Below are positions 52,744-61,384 of a stretch of 64,000 nt of DNA, in pieces. The notes under the pieces were generated by a model. That model made no database searches. It had not been told where the DNA came from and saw nothing but the letters and a program-made list of their open reading frames with translations. This DNA is from Delftia acidovorans (GTDB taxonomy: Bacteria > Pseudomonadota > Gammaproteobacteria > Burkholderiales > Burkholderiaceae_C), in assembly GCA_031286585.1 (NCBI GenBank), contig JAITUC010000021.1, positions 62,001 through 126,000 on the forward strand. The letters run 5' to 3'. Within the stretch, counting starts at the first letter, position 1; every line of letters starts with the position of its first letter. Position numbers and translations under genes: made by a program.

Positions 52744-54318
52744 TTACTCGAAGGCGTCCTCGTCCATGCCCAGTTCCTGCAGCTTGCGGGTGATGGTGTT
52801 GCGGCCAATGCCCAGGCGCTGGGCGGCCTCGACCCGGCGGCCGTGGGTGACGGCCAGGGCCGAGCGGATCAGCTGCGCCTCGAAGCGGCGGGACAGCTGG
52901 TCCCAGACTTCACCATGCCCCTGGGCATGGGTGTGCTCCAGCAGCTGGCGCGCCTGTTGTCCCAGCAGATGGACCCAGTCCAGGTCGGAGGCGGCCAGGA
53001 CGGCGTCATGCGGCGGGGCCAGCGCGGATACGGGCACGGCCAGTCGGCCAAGGCTCTCTTCCGCCATTACCGGTGCCGATGCATGCGGCAGCGTGGCCGG
53101 CAAGGGCATGCCGCCGCTGCCACCGCCCACGGGCGGCGCGGCTTCGCCCAGTACCTCGGGGGGCAGGTCCTTGACCGAGATGACCTGGGCAGGGGCCATC
53201 ACCGTCAGCCAGTGGCAGATATTCTCCAGCTGTCGCACGTTGCCGGGAAAGGCGAAGGTCTGCAGCCGCTGCATGGCATCGACCCCCATGCGCTTGGGCT
53301 CCACGCCCAGTTGCCGCGCGCTTTGCTGCAGGAAGTGGCGCGCCAGCATGGGCACGTCTTCACTGCGCTCGCGCAGCGCAGGCAGGCGCAGGCGGATGAC
53401 GTTGAGGCGGTGGAACAGATCCTCGCGGAAGGCGCCGTTGCGCACGCGCTGCTCCAGGTCCTGGTGGGTGGCGGCGATGACGCGCACATGGGCCTTGACG
53501 GCCTGGTGGCCGCCCACGCGGTAGAAGTGCCCGTCCGACAGCACGCGCAGCAGGCGCGTCTGCAGGTCGAAGGGCATGTCGCCGATTTCGTCGAGAAAGA
53601 GCGTGCCGCCCTCGGCCTGCTCGAAGCGTCCGCGCCGTTGCGTCTGGGCGCCCGTGAAGGCGCCACGCTCGTGGCCGAACAGTTCGGACTCCAGCAGGTC
53701 CTTGGGAATGGCGGCGGTATTGATGGCCACGAAGGGGCCGCCCGCCACGGGCGAGTGCTTGTGCAGCGCGCGCGCCACCAGTTCCTTGCCCGAGCCCGAC
53801 TCGCCCGTGATCAGCACCGTGACCTGGCTCTGGCTGAGCCGGCCGATGGCGCGGAACACGTCCTGCATGGCAGGCGCCTGGCCCAGCATCTCGGCCTGCA
53901 GCGGAGCCTGGGCCTCGGCCACGTCCTCGCGCAGGCTTTCCTCGACGGCGCGCCGGATGAGTTCCACGGCCTTGGGCAGGTCGAAGGGTTTCGGCAGGTA
54001 TTCGAAGGCTCCGCGCTGGAAGGCCGAGACGGCACTGTCCAGGTCGGAGTAGGCGGTCATGATGATGACGGGCAGGCCCGGCTGCTGGGCGCGGATCTGC
54101 TCGAGCAGCTCCAGCCCCGAGCCGCCGGGCATGCGGATGTCGCTGACCAGCACCTGGGGTGGCTGGCGCGCCGGGTCGCCGGCATCGACATCGGACAGTG
54201 CCGTGAGCACATCGCGCGCCTGGATGAAGCTGCGCGTTGCCCAGCCTTCCCGGCCCAGTGCCTTTTCCAGCACGAAGCGGATGGAAGGGTCATCATCCAC
54301 GATCCAGATCGGTTTCAT
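52744..54318 (-). CDS. glnG: Nitrogen regulation response regulator NtrC/NR(I) (524 aa)
   Basis: Sigma-54 activator. The receiver domain (~1-130) has DDD at 8-10, phosphoacceptor Asp60 (VLVSDIRMPG) and Lys in YLPKPFD. The acceptor is six positions later than E. coli Asp54 because of a short insert (DVDAGDPARQP). The AAA+ domain (~150-385) has Walker A GESGSGKE, GAFTGA (the sigma-54 contact loop) and Walker B GGTLFLDEIGD. A Fis-type HTH closes the protein (GRRVEAAQRLGIGRNTITRKLQELG). Partner of the kinase encoded 45 nt upstream; expected targets include glnA. Confidence 0.97.
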   Translation of the reverse strand: MKPIWIVDDDPSIRFVLEKALGREGWATRSFIQARDVLTALSDVDAGDPARQPPQVLVSDIRMPGGSGLELLEQIRAQQPGLPVIIMTAYSDLDSAVSAFQRGAFEYLPKPFDLPKAVELIRRAVEESLREDVAEAQAPLQAEMLGQAPAMQDVFRAIGRLSQSQVTVLITGESGSGKELVARALHKHSPVAGGPFVAINTAAIPKDLLESELFGHERGAFTGAQTQRRGRFEQAEGGTLFLDEIGDMPFDLQTRLLRVLSDGHFYRVGGHQAVKAHVRVIAATHQDLEQRVRNGAFREDLFHRLNVIRLRLPALRERSEDVPMLARHFLQQSARQLGVEPKRMGVDAMQRLQTFAFPGNVRQLENICHWLTVMAPAQVISVKDLPPEVLGEAAPPVGGGSGGMPLPATLPHASAPVMAEESLGRLAVPVSALAPPHDAVLAASDLDWVHLLGQQARQLLEHTHAQGHGEVWDQLSRRFEAQLIRSALAVTHGRRVEAAQRLGIGRNTITRKLQELGMDEDAFE

Positions 54319-54363
54319 TGGTGGTGCTTCCTTCCCTTGTTGCAGTGTTGACTTCCGTGGGCC

Positions 54364-55440
54364 TCAAGGCAGGGGAATGAGGATGCGGAAATCCGTGCGG
54401 CCCGGCTGGCTTTCACATTCGATCAGCCCCTGGTGGCGCTGCACGAAGGTCTGCGCCAGCGTCAGCCCCAGTCCCGAACCGCCATCCCTTCCCGATACCA
54501 GCGGATAGAAGATCCGCTCCTTGATGGCATCGGGAACGCCTGGCCCGTTGTCGATCACATGCAATTCCAATGCCAACCGATAGCGCTGGCGACCAAAAGT
54601 TACCTGCCGGGCCACGCGCGTTCGCAAAATGATCTCGGCATCACCGGCCGCAATGCGCTCGTGCAAGGCCTGCGCGGCGTTCTGGACGATGTTGAGCACG
54701 GCCTGGATCAGCTGGGCGCTGTCGCCCCGGAACTCCGGGATGGAGATGTCGTAGTCGCGCGTGATGGTCAGCCCGGCAGGATGCTCGACCAGCACCAGCG
54801 AGCGCACGCGCTCGCACACTTCGTGGATGTTGACGTCGCCCACCTCATGCGGATGGCGGTGCGGCGCCAGCAGCCGGTCCACCAGCGCCTGCAGCCGGTC
54901 GGCCTCGTGGATGATGACTTCGGTGTACTCGCGCAGCTCGGGAGCGTCCAGATCCATCTGCAGCAGCTGGGCTGCGCCACGGATGCCGCCCAGCGGGTTC
55001 TTGATCTCGTGGGCCAGGTTGCGGATCAACTCCTTGTGCGCCTGGGCCTGCTCGCGCAGCCGCTCCTCGCGGTCCTGGCGGGCCTGCTGCTCCAGCGGCC
55101 AGAACTCGACCAGCACATGGCCGGGCCGCTCGGCCAGCGAGACCGTGACGTGCACGGGCAGCGCATCGCCGCCCACGCGGTGCAGGCTGGCCTCGAAACG
55201 CAGGGCCGCGAAGTCGTTGTCCTGGGCACCGCGCAAGGCCTTGTCCAGCAAGGCAGGCTCGGTGAAGCAGGCCGCCAGTTCGCTGCCTTCGAGCATGCGG
55301 CGCGACAGGCCCAGTGCGTTCTCAAGGGCTGCGTTGGCGAAAAGCACGGCGCCCTGCTCGTCGAGCACGGTCATCAGCGTGCACAGCAGATCAAGCGCCT
55401 GATAGGAGGCCGGGGGCGCCGGCCGGTCGTCCTGGATCAT
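54364..55440 (-). CDS. glnL: Nitrogen regulation sensor kinase NtrB/NR(II) (358 aa)
   Basis: Cytosolic histidine kinase/phosphatase that reads PII and acts on NtrC. The PAS-like N-terminal domain (~15-115: VLDEQGAVLFANAALENALGLSRR), H-box NLAHEIKNPLGGIRGAAQLL with His144, N-box VLNIVQNAAQAL and G boxes (VIDNGPGVPDAI, GGSGLGLTLAQTFVQRH) are all present. No membrane segment, as expected. It lies between the DUF4124 gene and glnG in the same direction. Confidence 0.97.
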   Translation of the reverse strand: MIQDDRPAPPASYQALDLLCTLMTVLDEQGAVLFANAALENALGLSRRMLEGSELAACFTEPALLDKALRGAQDNDFAALRFEASLHRVGGDALPVHVTVSLAERPGHVLVEFWPLEQQARQDREERLREQAQAHKELIRNLAHEIKNPLGGIRGAAQLLQMDLDAPELREYTEVIIHEADRLQALVDRLLAPHRHPHEVGDVNIHEVCERVRSLVLVEHPAGLTITRDYDISIPEFRGDSAQLIQAVLNIVQNAAQALHERIAAGDAEIILRTRVARQVTFGRQRYRLALELHVIDNGPGVPDAIKERIFYPLVSGRDGGSGLGLTLAQTFVQRHQGLIECESQPGRTDFRILIPLP

Positions 55441-55470
55441 GGCTGGGCCCTCATGGGCCGCACGGGCCCG

Positions 55471-55983
55471 TCAGTTCTTGGGAAGTCGATCCAGCTCACG
55501 GCGGATGCCGGCGACATCGCCTTCCTGCCGCGAGATGCTGCTCTTGAGCTGCTCGACACGTTCCAGATAGCCCTGGGGATTGCGCAACTCCAATGCGGTG
55601 CGCTGGGGATTGCCATCGTTGTACTCCTGACGCAGCTGTGTCAGCTTCTCCTGGGCGCGGGCCAGCTCGCTTTCCAGAATGGTCCGCGCGTCGGAGTCGC
55701 GAGCCTTCTGGGCGCTGCTGTTGACCTTGGCCGGAGCAGGCGATCCAGCGGCCGGAGCGGCGGAAGTGCGCGGCGCCTGGCTGCCGCCACCCGAGGCGGA
55801 CGCCGCCGGCTTGCTGCCGCCATGGATCACCGTCACATGCCCGCCGTCCACCGGCTTGCAGTCCTTGGACTTGGCCTGGCTGACGTTGTTGGTGTACTCG
55901 TTGCCGCAGCGGTAGATCACGTCCTGGGACCAGGCTCCCACCGACAGCAGGGGCAGCAGCAGTGACACAAACAGTTTCTTCAT
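55471..55983 (-). CDS. DUF4124-type secreted protein (170 aa)
   Basis: A Sec signal peptide (MKKLFVSLLLPLLSVGAWS-Q) is followed by a short DUF4124-like segment (DVIYRCGNEYTNNVSQAKSKDCKPVDGG region, two Cys), a disordered Ser/Ala/Gly linker and a C-terminal coiled coil (ILESELARAQEKLTQLRQEY; YLERVEQLKSSISRQEGDVAGIRREL). The function is unknown. It sits between glnA and glnL in the same orientation, 30 nt ahead of glnL. GAGGGA precedes the ATG at 55983. Confidence 0.82.
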   Translation of the reverse strand: MKKLFVSLLLPLLSVGAWSQDVIYRCGNEYTNNVSQAKSKDCKPVDGGHVTVIHGGSKPAASASGGGSQAPRTSAAPAAGSPAPAKVNSSAQKARDSDARTILESELARAQEKLTQLRQEYNDGNPQRTALELRNPQGYLERVEQLKSSISRQEGDVAGIRRELDRLPKN

Positions 55984-56126
55984 TCCATTCCCTCGGGTAG
56001 CCAGATCGGAAGGGCCCGGCTTATCCAGGCAAGTATCGCTCCATCTTCCGGGCTGGACGTCATTTCTTGAGCGGGCCAACCCCTTTTGGTTCCGCGCCCA
56101 GCATACCCAGGTCCTGGCCGAAAGCA

Positions 56127-56155
56127 AAAAAGGCGGCTTGCGCCGCCTTTTTGCC
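56127..56155 (-). terminator. Terminator of glnA
   Basis: AAGGCGGC (56131-56138) pairs with GCCGCCTT (56143-56150). On the minus strand it is followed by TTTTTTGC (U-run) just past the glnA stop. It would largely separate glnA from the downstream glnLG genes, allowing high glnA and low ntrBC expression by read-through. Confidence 0.88.
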
Positions 56156-56163
56156 GACTCGCC

Positions 56164-57579
56164 TTACAGCGAGAAGTACATGTCGTACTCGACCGGATGC
56201 ACGGCCTGACGGTAACGGGTCACTTCGCCCATCTTCAGCTCGATGTAGGCATCGAGCATGCTGTCCGAGAACACGCCGCCCTTGGTCAGGAACGAGCGGT
56301 CCGCGTCCAGCGCTTCCAGGGCCTGGTCCAGGCTGTGGCAGACCGTGGGCACCAGCTTGTCCTCTTCCGGGGGCAGGTGGTACAGATCCTTGGTCGCTGC
56401 TTCGCCGGGATGGATCTTGTTTTCCACGCCGTCCAGACCTGCCATCAGCAGGGCCGAGAAGCCCAGGTAGGGGTTCATCAGCGGATCGGGGAAGCGAGCC
56501 TCGACGCGGCGGCCCTTGGGGTTGGCCACGTAGGGGATGCGGATCGATGCCGAACGGTTCTTGGCCGAGTAGGCCAGCTTGACCGGCGCCTCGAAGCCGG
56601 GCACCAGGCGCTTGTAGCTGTTGGTGCCGGGGTTGGTGATGGCGTTCAGGGCACGGGCGTGCTTGATGATGCCGCCGATGTAGTACAGCGCGAAGTCGGA
56701 CAGGCCGGCGTAGCCGTCACCTGCGAACAGGTTCTTGCCATCCTTCCACACGGACTGGTGCACGTGCATGCCCGAGCCGTTGTCGCCCGGATAGGGCTTG
56801 GGCATGAAGGTGGCGGTCTTGCCGTAGGTGTTGGCCACGTTCCAGATCACGTACTTCATGACCTGTGTCCAGTCGGCGCGCTCCACCAGGGTGGAGAACT
56901 TGGTGCCGATCTCGTTCTGGCCGGCGCCCGCCACCTCGTGGTGGAACACTTCGACGGGAATGCCCAGTTGCTCGAGCAGCAGCACCATTTCGGCGCGCAG
57001 ATCCTGGGTGCTGTCCACGGGGGGCACGGGGAAGTAGCCGCCCTTGTTGCGCGGACGGTGGCCGCGGTTGCCGGATTCGAACTTGGCGCCCGAATTCCAG
57101 GGGGCTTCGTACTCTTCGATTTCGTAGAAGGTGCTGCCGGGTTCGGTGTTCCAGCGCACGCCGTCGAAGATGAAGAATTCGGGTTCGGGTCCGAAGTAGG
57201 CGGTGTCGCCCAGGCCCGATGCCTTCAGATAGGCTTCGGCGCGCTTGGCCACCGAGCGGGGATCGCGGTCATAGGCCTTGCCATCACCGGGTTCGATCAC
57301 ATCGCACTGCAGGAACAGCGTGGTCTCTTCGAAGAAGGGGTCGATGTTCGCGGTGGCGGGATCGGGCATCAGCTGCATGTCCGATGCTTCAATGCCCTTC
57401 CAGCCTGCCACCGACGAGCCGTCGAAGGCGTGGCCCGAGGTGAACTTGTCTTCGTCGAAGTGCGACACCGGCACCGTGACGTGCTGCTCCTTGCCACGGG
57501 TGTCCGTAAAACGAAGGTCCACGAATTTGACCTCGTTCTCCTTCACCATGTTCAACACGTCTGCAACGGTCTTTGCCAT
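56164..57579 (-). CDS. glnA: Glutamine synthetase, type I (471 aa)
   Basis: ATP-dependent synthesis of glutamine from glutamate and ammonium; a dodecamer. Signatures: [35 protein letters not shown], the ATP-site segment with [29 protein letters not shown] and the adenylylation-site region [12 protein letters not shown] with Tyr400, so GlnE-type covalent control is expected. AGGAGA fixes the start at 57579. Upstream lie a sigma-54 promoter and NtrC-like sites; downstream the ntrBC genes. Confidence 0.98.
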   Translation of the reverse strand: MAKTVADVLNMVKENEVKFVDLRFTDTRGKEQHVTVPVSHFDEDKFTSGHAFDGSSVAGWKGIEASDMQLMPDPATANIDPFFEETTLFLQCDVIEPGDGKAYDRDPRSVAKRAEAYLKASGLGDTAYFGPEPEFFIFDGVRWNTEPGSTFYEIEEYEAPWNSGAKFESGNRGHRPRNKGGYFPVPPVDSTQDLRAEMVLLLEQLGIPVEVFHHEVAGAGQNEIGTKFSTLVERADWTQVMKYVIWNVANTYGKTATFMPKPYPGDNGSGMHVHQSVWKDGKNLFAGDGYAGLSDFALYYIGGIIKHARALNAITNPGTNSYKRLVPGFEAPVKLAYSAKNRSASIRIPYVANPKGRRVEARFPDPLMNPYLGFSALLMAGLDGVENKIHPGEAATKDLYHLPPEEDKLVPTVCHSLDQALEALDADRSFLTKGGVFSDSMLDAYIELKMGEVTRYRQAVHPVEYDMYFSL

Positions 57580-57628
57580 CAGATCTCTCCTGCCAATCTG
57601 GCTGATCAAAAAAGATAAATACTCTTAA

Positions 57629-57643
57629 GCAGTTTGCGTGCCA
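57629..57643 (-). promoter_or_regulatory. Sigma-54 promoter of glnA
   Basis: On the minus strand TGGCACGCAAACTGC matches the -24/-12 consensus TGGCACG-N4-TTGC with one deviation. GG (57642-57641) and GC (57630-57629) are separated by exactly ten nt. Transcription would start near 57617, about 38 nt before the ATG. Confidence 0.85.
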
Positions 57644-57776
57644 GGCTGCATCCATTGAGTGCATGCCTGCAGACTGGCACCTGCTTGGCGCGCCAGCCCC
57701 GTGATTCTGCCGTCTTGGGGCGGGCTTGTGGATGACATTGAGGCCTCTGCCCGCACTCGATCAGCCGCCCGGCACC

Positions 57777-57793
57777 TTCACCAAATCGGTGCA
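57777..57793 (-). promoter_or_regulatory. NtrC-binding-site-like palindrome, proximal
   Basis: TTCACCAAATCGGTGCA matches the NtrC consensus TGCACC-N5-GGTGCA at 11 of 12 half-site positions. Its centre is about 168 nt upstream of the predicted sigma-54 start site, a usual enhancer distance. Confidence 0.75.
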
Positions 57794-57815
57794 GATTCCG
57801 GGACCGGCTCGCAAA

Positions 57816-58634
57816 TCAGATATTGCGCACCAATTCAGGGCCAAGACTTGCACCAAATGAGTGCAATCCTTCCAGCAGCGTGGGCCAGGCCCTGGTGACG
57901 GCACCAGCTTCGCCCTTGACACCGAGTTCTATGTGCCGGCCATGCTTGGAATCATCCACGCTGGGCAGGCTGAACACCTTGACGCCCGGGTGGTCGCGCT
58001 CTATGGCCACCATCAGCGGCGTCAGCGTGGCCTCCATGCCGCCGTAGACGATGACCGAATGCTCCCGCTGCACCGTGCTGTGGAAATGCCTGGCATAGCG
58101 CTGCTCCAGCACCCACTCGACCATGGGCCAGGCCATGACCGGGAAGCCGGGCACGAAGTGCACGGTGCCCGTTGCGCCCGAGCAGGAAAAGCCGGGGATC
58201 TTGTTGTAGACGTTGGGGATGATGCGCGCGCCTTCAGGGAAGTTGCCCATCTGCAGCCGGTGCAGGTTGTCGGCGCGCTGGGGCTCGTAGGGCTTGCCTT
58301 CTTCGGTGGCCACGTCGCGCATGCGCTCGCGGATCAGGGCCACGGCTTCCGGGTGCAGCGCCAGCGGCACGCCCAGTGCCTCGGCTGCGCATTGGCGCGT
58401 GTGGTCGTCGGGGGTGGCGCCTATGCCGCCAAAGCTGAAGACCACGGCCTGCGATGCGAAGGCGCGGCGCAGGGCATCGGTGATGCGCGCCCTGTCGTCG
58501 CCCACGTACTCGGCATGGGCCAGGGACAGGCCACGCGCGCCCAGCAGTTCGATCAGCTTGGGAAGATGCTTGTCGGCACGCTTGCCCGAAAGGATTTCGT
58601 CTCCGATGATGAGTGCGCCTACTTGAAGGGTCAT
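57816..58634 (-). CDS. MoaB/CinA-like molybdopterin-binding-domain protein (272 aa)
   Basis: The N-terminal MoCF-biosynthesis-type domain is that of CinA (VGALIIGDEILSGKRADKH, VVFSFGGIGATPDDHTRQC), with a family-specific C-terminal half (IIPNVYNKIPGFSCSG, VHFVPGFPVMAWPMVEWVL). The C-terminal PncC deamidase domain of full CinA is absent. Such proteins may hydrolyse ADP-ribose-like pyrophosphates or bind pterins; the role is not established. The ATG overlaps the stop of the EI24 gene by four nt (ATGA), so it is translationally coupled to it. The 3' end contains an NtrC-like site serving glnA. Confidence 0.87.
   Translation of the reverse strand: MTLQVGALIIGDEILSGKRADKHLPKLIELLGARGLSLAHAEYVGDDRARITDALRRAFASQAVVFSFGGIGATPDDHTRQCAAEALGVPLALHPEAVALIRERMRDVATEEGKPYEPQRADNLHRLQMGNFPEGARIIPNVYNKIPGFSCSGATGTVHFVPGFPVMAWPMVEWVLEQRYARHFHSTVQREHSVIVYGGMEATLTPLMVAIERDHPGVKVFSLPSVDDSKHGRHIELGVKGEAGAVTRAWPTLLEGLHSFGASLGPELVRNI
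57849..57865 (-). promoter_or_regulatory. NtrC-binding-site-like palindrome, distal (inside upstream gene)
   Basis: TGCACCAAATGAGTGCA matches the NtrC consensus at 11 of 12 half-site positions. It lies within the last ~17 codons of the MoaB/CinA-like gene, about 240 nt upstream of the predicted glnA start. Confidence 0.7.
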
Positions 58635-59530
58635 GAGGTCTTTTCTTGCGGGGTGGAGGGGGGAGGGGCCGCACCGGCTCCGAGCGGCGCGTCGGGAGCG
58701 TAGGGCACGATGGGGGTGTCGGGCAGCGCGGGTTCCTCCTCGCGCATGCGCTGCAGCGCGGCCAGGCAGAAGTGGGCAAACCACAGCGAGGAGAAAGCGA
58801 AGACCAGCGCATAGATCCAGATGGCTACCGGAATCAGTATCCAGAAGGCCGCGATGAAGACCACGCCGGAGGCCCAGACAATGGCCGGCGCCGCGCCCAG
58901 ATAGCCGCAGACCACGCCCATGAGCATCAGCGCCAGGCGGTGGCGCAGGAACAGGCTGCGGCGCTCGGGCTTGCTGGCATGGGCAGAGAGCGCGTCGAAG
59001 GCCATGACGCGGTAGGTCAGCCAGCCCCAGATCAGCGGAGGGATCACCACCACCAGGGGCGGCACGAACCACAGCGGCACCGACACCAGCAGCGCGATCA
59101 AGGCAATCAGCGAGGAGCCTGCGGACCACATCAGGCTGCCGACCATGGTGGCGCCCTGCCTGCGCTCCAGTGCGGGAAAACGCCGCTGGGCCACCAGCTC
59201 GACCAGGGCCGGCGTCATGAACAGCGCCACCAGCAGCAGCGAGACCACGACCAGCACCGGCGTGACCGAGAGCACGACCAGCACTGGCGCCACCAGCTCG
59301 GGCAGCGATTGCACGCCCATCCAGGACCAGATGGTGTGCAGCCAGCCCACGCCCTGCAGGACCCCTTCCGTCCAGACGACGGCATCGGCCCAGAAGAAAT
59401 AGCCCAGCAGCCAGGCCGCGATGGCCATGAACAGCAAGGGAAACAGCGACCATGCAATCACCCGCTTATGCAGGCAATACGCCGTCGCACGCCAGAAGGA
59501 ATCGAGTAGCAAGCCCATGCCGGCAAGCAT
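58631..59530 (-). CDS. EI24/CysZ-like membrane protein (299 aa)
   Basis: Polytopic protein with about six hydrophobic segments: RVIAWSLFPLLFMAIAAWLLG, VLVVLSVTPVLVVVSLLLVALFM, SLIALIALLVSVPLW and WIYALVFAFSSLWF. The LWFAHFCLAAL and RMREEEPALP segments are typical of the beta-proteobacterial EI24 family, which is related in fold to the sulfate permease CysZ. Transport function is not shown. Coupled to the MoaB/CinA-like gene by a four-nt overlap. Confidence 0.83.
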   Translation of the reverse strand: MLAGMGLLLDSFWRATAYCLHKRVIAWSLFPLLFMAIAAWLLGYFFWADAVVWTEGVLQGVGWLHTIWSWMGVQSLPELVAPVLVVLSVTPVLVVVSLLLVALFMTPALVELVAQRRFPALERRQGATMVGSLMWSAGSSLIALIALLVSVPLWFVPPLVVVIPPLIWGWLTYRVMAFDALSAHASKPERRSLFLRHRLALMLMGVVCGYLGAAPAIVWASGVVFIAAFWILIPVAIWIYALVFAFSSLWFAHFCLAALQRMREEEPALPDTPIVPYAPDAPLGAGAAPPPSTPQEKTS

Positions 59531-59545
59531 ACCCCGAGCCCAGCC

Positions 59546-60526
59546 TCAAGCGCGACCCATCAACCTTAGGAACCCACGCCATTGCTGGGCCCAAAAGCCC
59601 TGGCCGTAGTCGCGCAGCTGGCCCTGGGCATTGGGCTGGACCTGATCGCGCACGCCGGTGGGATCGAAGCGCAGCTCGAAGTTGGCGGTGCCGAACAGCA
59701 TGTCCCACCAGGGCAGCAGCACGCCGAAGTTGTTGCCATGCGCCTTCTTGTTGCGCACGGGCGCCATGGGCTCATGGCCGATGCCGATGGCGTGGTGGCG
59801 GCGGTGAAAGCGCGGGCTGATCCACAGCCGCTCGCCAATGGTGCCGAACCAGACGCGCAGGTTGGCGTGCTGGAAGCTCTCGCTGAGCTGGGTGAAGGCC
59901 ACGATGGCCACGAACTGGCCCGGCGCAACGCCGATGAGCTGGGCCACGAGCACGATGATGGTGTCGCGGATCACATCGTCCAGCAGATGGTTGCGGTTGT
60001 CGCTCCACACCGTCATCTGGCGCTGCGAGTGGTGCAGCGCATGCAGCTTCCACCACCAGCCGATGCTGTGCTGGCCGCGGTGTATCCAGTAGTCCAGGAA
60101 GTCGAAGGCCAGCAGGTAGATGATCAGGCTGACCCAGGCCAGGTCGGTGACGCCGGGCCACACGCCGTCGAGGTGAAAGCTCGGCAGCCCCCAGACATGC
60201 AGGCGACCCATGAGCCCGTCCCACAGCGGGTCCAGCGTGAAGAACAGGGCCAGCCGGAACAGGCCCAGCCGGTGGACCACGGTGTAGATGATGTCCACGT
60301 GGATGGCGCGCCGGTCGGTGACGGGCTCGACGGGCCGCCAGTACTGCAGCGGCGCGATCACCGCCACCATGATGAAGATCTGCAGCAGACCCACCAGCAG
60401 CCAGCCCGTGGCGCCATAGGCATCCTCCAGCAGGCTGGCCTGTCCCAGGCCGAACAGCAGGGGCTGGACAACGCCTTCGAACAGGCGCTGCTGCGCATTA
60501 CCGAACCACTGAATCCACCAGTCCAC
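59546..60526 (-). CDS. Sterol-desaturase/fatty-acid-hydroxylase family protein (326 aa)
   Basis: Membrane di-iron oxygenase. The three histidine clusters are present: DYWIHRGQHSIGWWWKLHALHHS and RFHRRHHAIG. Four to five hydrophobic helices flank them (LLVGLLQIFIMVAVIAPL; LAWVSLIIYLLAFDFLDYWIH). Bacterial members hydroxylate or desaturate lipids (for example ornithine lipids, carotenoids); the substrate here is unknown. The ~16 bp to the EI24 gene suggests possible cotranscription. Confidence 0.9.
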   Translation of the reverse strand: MDWWIQWFGNAQQRLFEGVVQPLLFGLGQASLLEDAYGATGWLLVGLLQIFIMVAVIAPLQYWRPVEPVTDRRAIHVDIIYTVVHRLGLFRLALFFTLDPLWDGLMGRLHVWGLPSFHLDGVWPGVTDLAWVSLIIYLLAFDFLDYWIHRGQHSIGWWWKLHALHHSQRQMTVWSDNRNHLLDDVIRDTIIVLVAQLIGVAPGQFVAIVAFTQLSESFQHANLRVWFGTIGERLWISPRFHRRHHAIGIGHEPMAPVRNKKAHGNNFGVLLPWWDMLFGTANFELRFDPTGVRDQVQPNAQGQLRDYGQGFWAQQWRGFLRLMGRA

Positions 60527-60565
60527 ACCACGCTCCCATCGCCCGCCGCGCTGCGCGCGCGGACA

Positions 60566-61384
60566 CTATGCGAATTTTGCTACCCAATCCCGATAGTCGG
60601 GATGCTCCCGCAGCGTGCGGAAACAGAACCCCTGCTTGAGCAGGCCCGTGACCAAAGGTTCCAGCACGGCCGGTGCCCAGGGGTCCTTGCGCGACCAGAT
60701 GCCCAGATGGGCCAGCAGGATGTCGCCGCTGCGGATGTTCTTGAGTGCCTGGGCCAGCAGTTGCGCATTCGGGTAGCGGTCGCTGGGCAGCTCATCGCCC
60801 AGAAAGCCCGCGCTGGCCCAGCCCACATGCATGTAGCCACCCTGCCGCGCGGCATCCAGCAGCGCGGGCGAGGTCTTGCCACCGGGCGCGCGGAACAGCG
60901 GCAGGGGCTTGCGCCCCGTGATCTGCTGCAGCCGCTGCGCGGATCGGCGGATCTCGTCGCAATAGCCTGCCGCATCGACCGTGAAGATCTCGTTGGCGCG
61001 CGGCCCTGCCGAGGGGCGCACGCGAAAACCCGTGACCGGCCCGTTCTTCGCGGCGCGCAGATCACCGCGCCAGTACATGTGGTCGTAGGTGTGCGAGGCG
61101 AATTCATGGCCTTCGCCAGCGCGTGCGCGCCACCAGGGCGCCCAGGTTTCGCCCAGGCTGCCATCGCCTTGCTGGGTGGGCTCGTTGGCCGCGAAAAACG
61201 TCACTGGCACCGCATGGCGCTTGAGCACATCGGCCACCAGGTCGGCAATGCCCATGTGGCCCGTGTCGAAGGTCAGATAGACGGTCTTGGCACAGCCTGT
61301 GCCCTGCCCTGCCGCCAAGGCAGGGCGCAGCAGGCCGAAAGCCGCCGCACCAGCCAGCGATTGCGCAAAGAGACGGCGGTCCAT
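60566..61384 (-). CDS. Polysaccharide deacetylase (NodB-type) family protein (272 aa)
   Basis: A signal peptide (DRRLFAQSLAGAAAFGLLRPALA) is followed by a NodB-homology domain. Motif 1 reads TFDTGHMG instead of the usual TFDDG, so the catalytic Asp stays but the metal-binding second Asp is Thr. Motif 2 SHTYDH keeps both His, and motif 3 LFRAPGG is intact. A change of metal geometry or of substrate is possible. The ATG overlaps the stop of the YncE-like gene (TGATG), so the two are coupled and probably act together in the periplasm. Confidence 0.87.
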   Translation of the reverse strand: MDRRLFAQSLAGAAAFGLLRPALAAGQGTGCAKTVYLTFDTGHMGIADLVADVLKRHAVPVTFFAANEPTQQGDGSLGETWAPWWRARAGEGHEFASHTYDHMYWRGDLRAAKNGPVTGFRVRPSAGPRANEIFTVDAAGYCDEIRRSAQRLQQITGRKPLPLFRAPGGKTSPALLDAARQGGYMHVGWASAGFLGDELPSDRYPNAQLLAQALKNIRSGDILLAHLGIWSRKDPWAPAVLEPLVTGLLKQGFCFRTLREHPDYRDWVAKFA

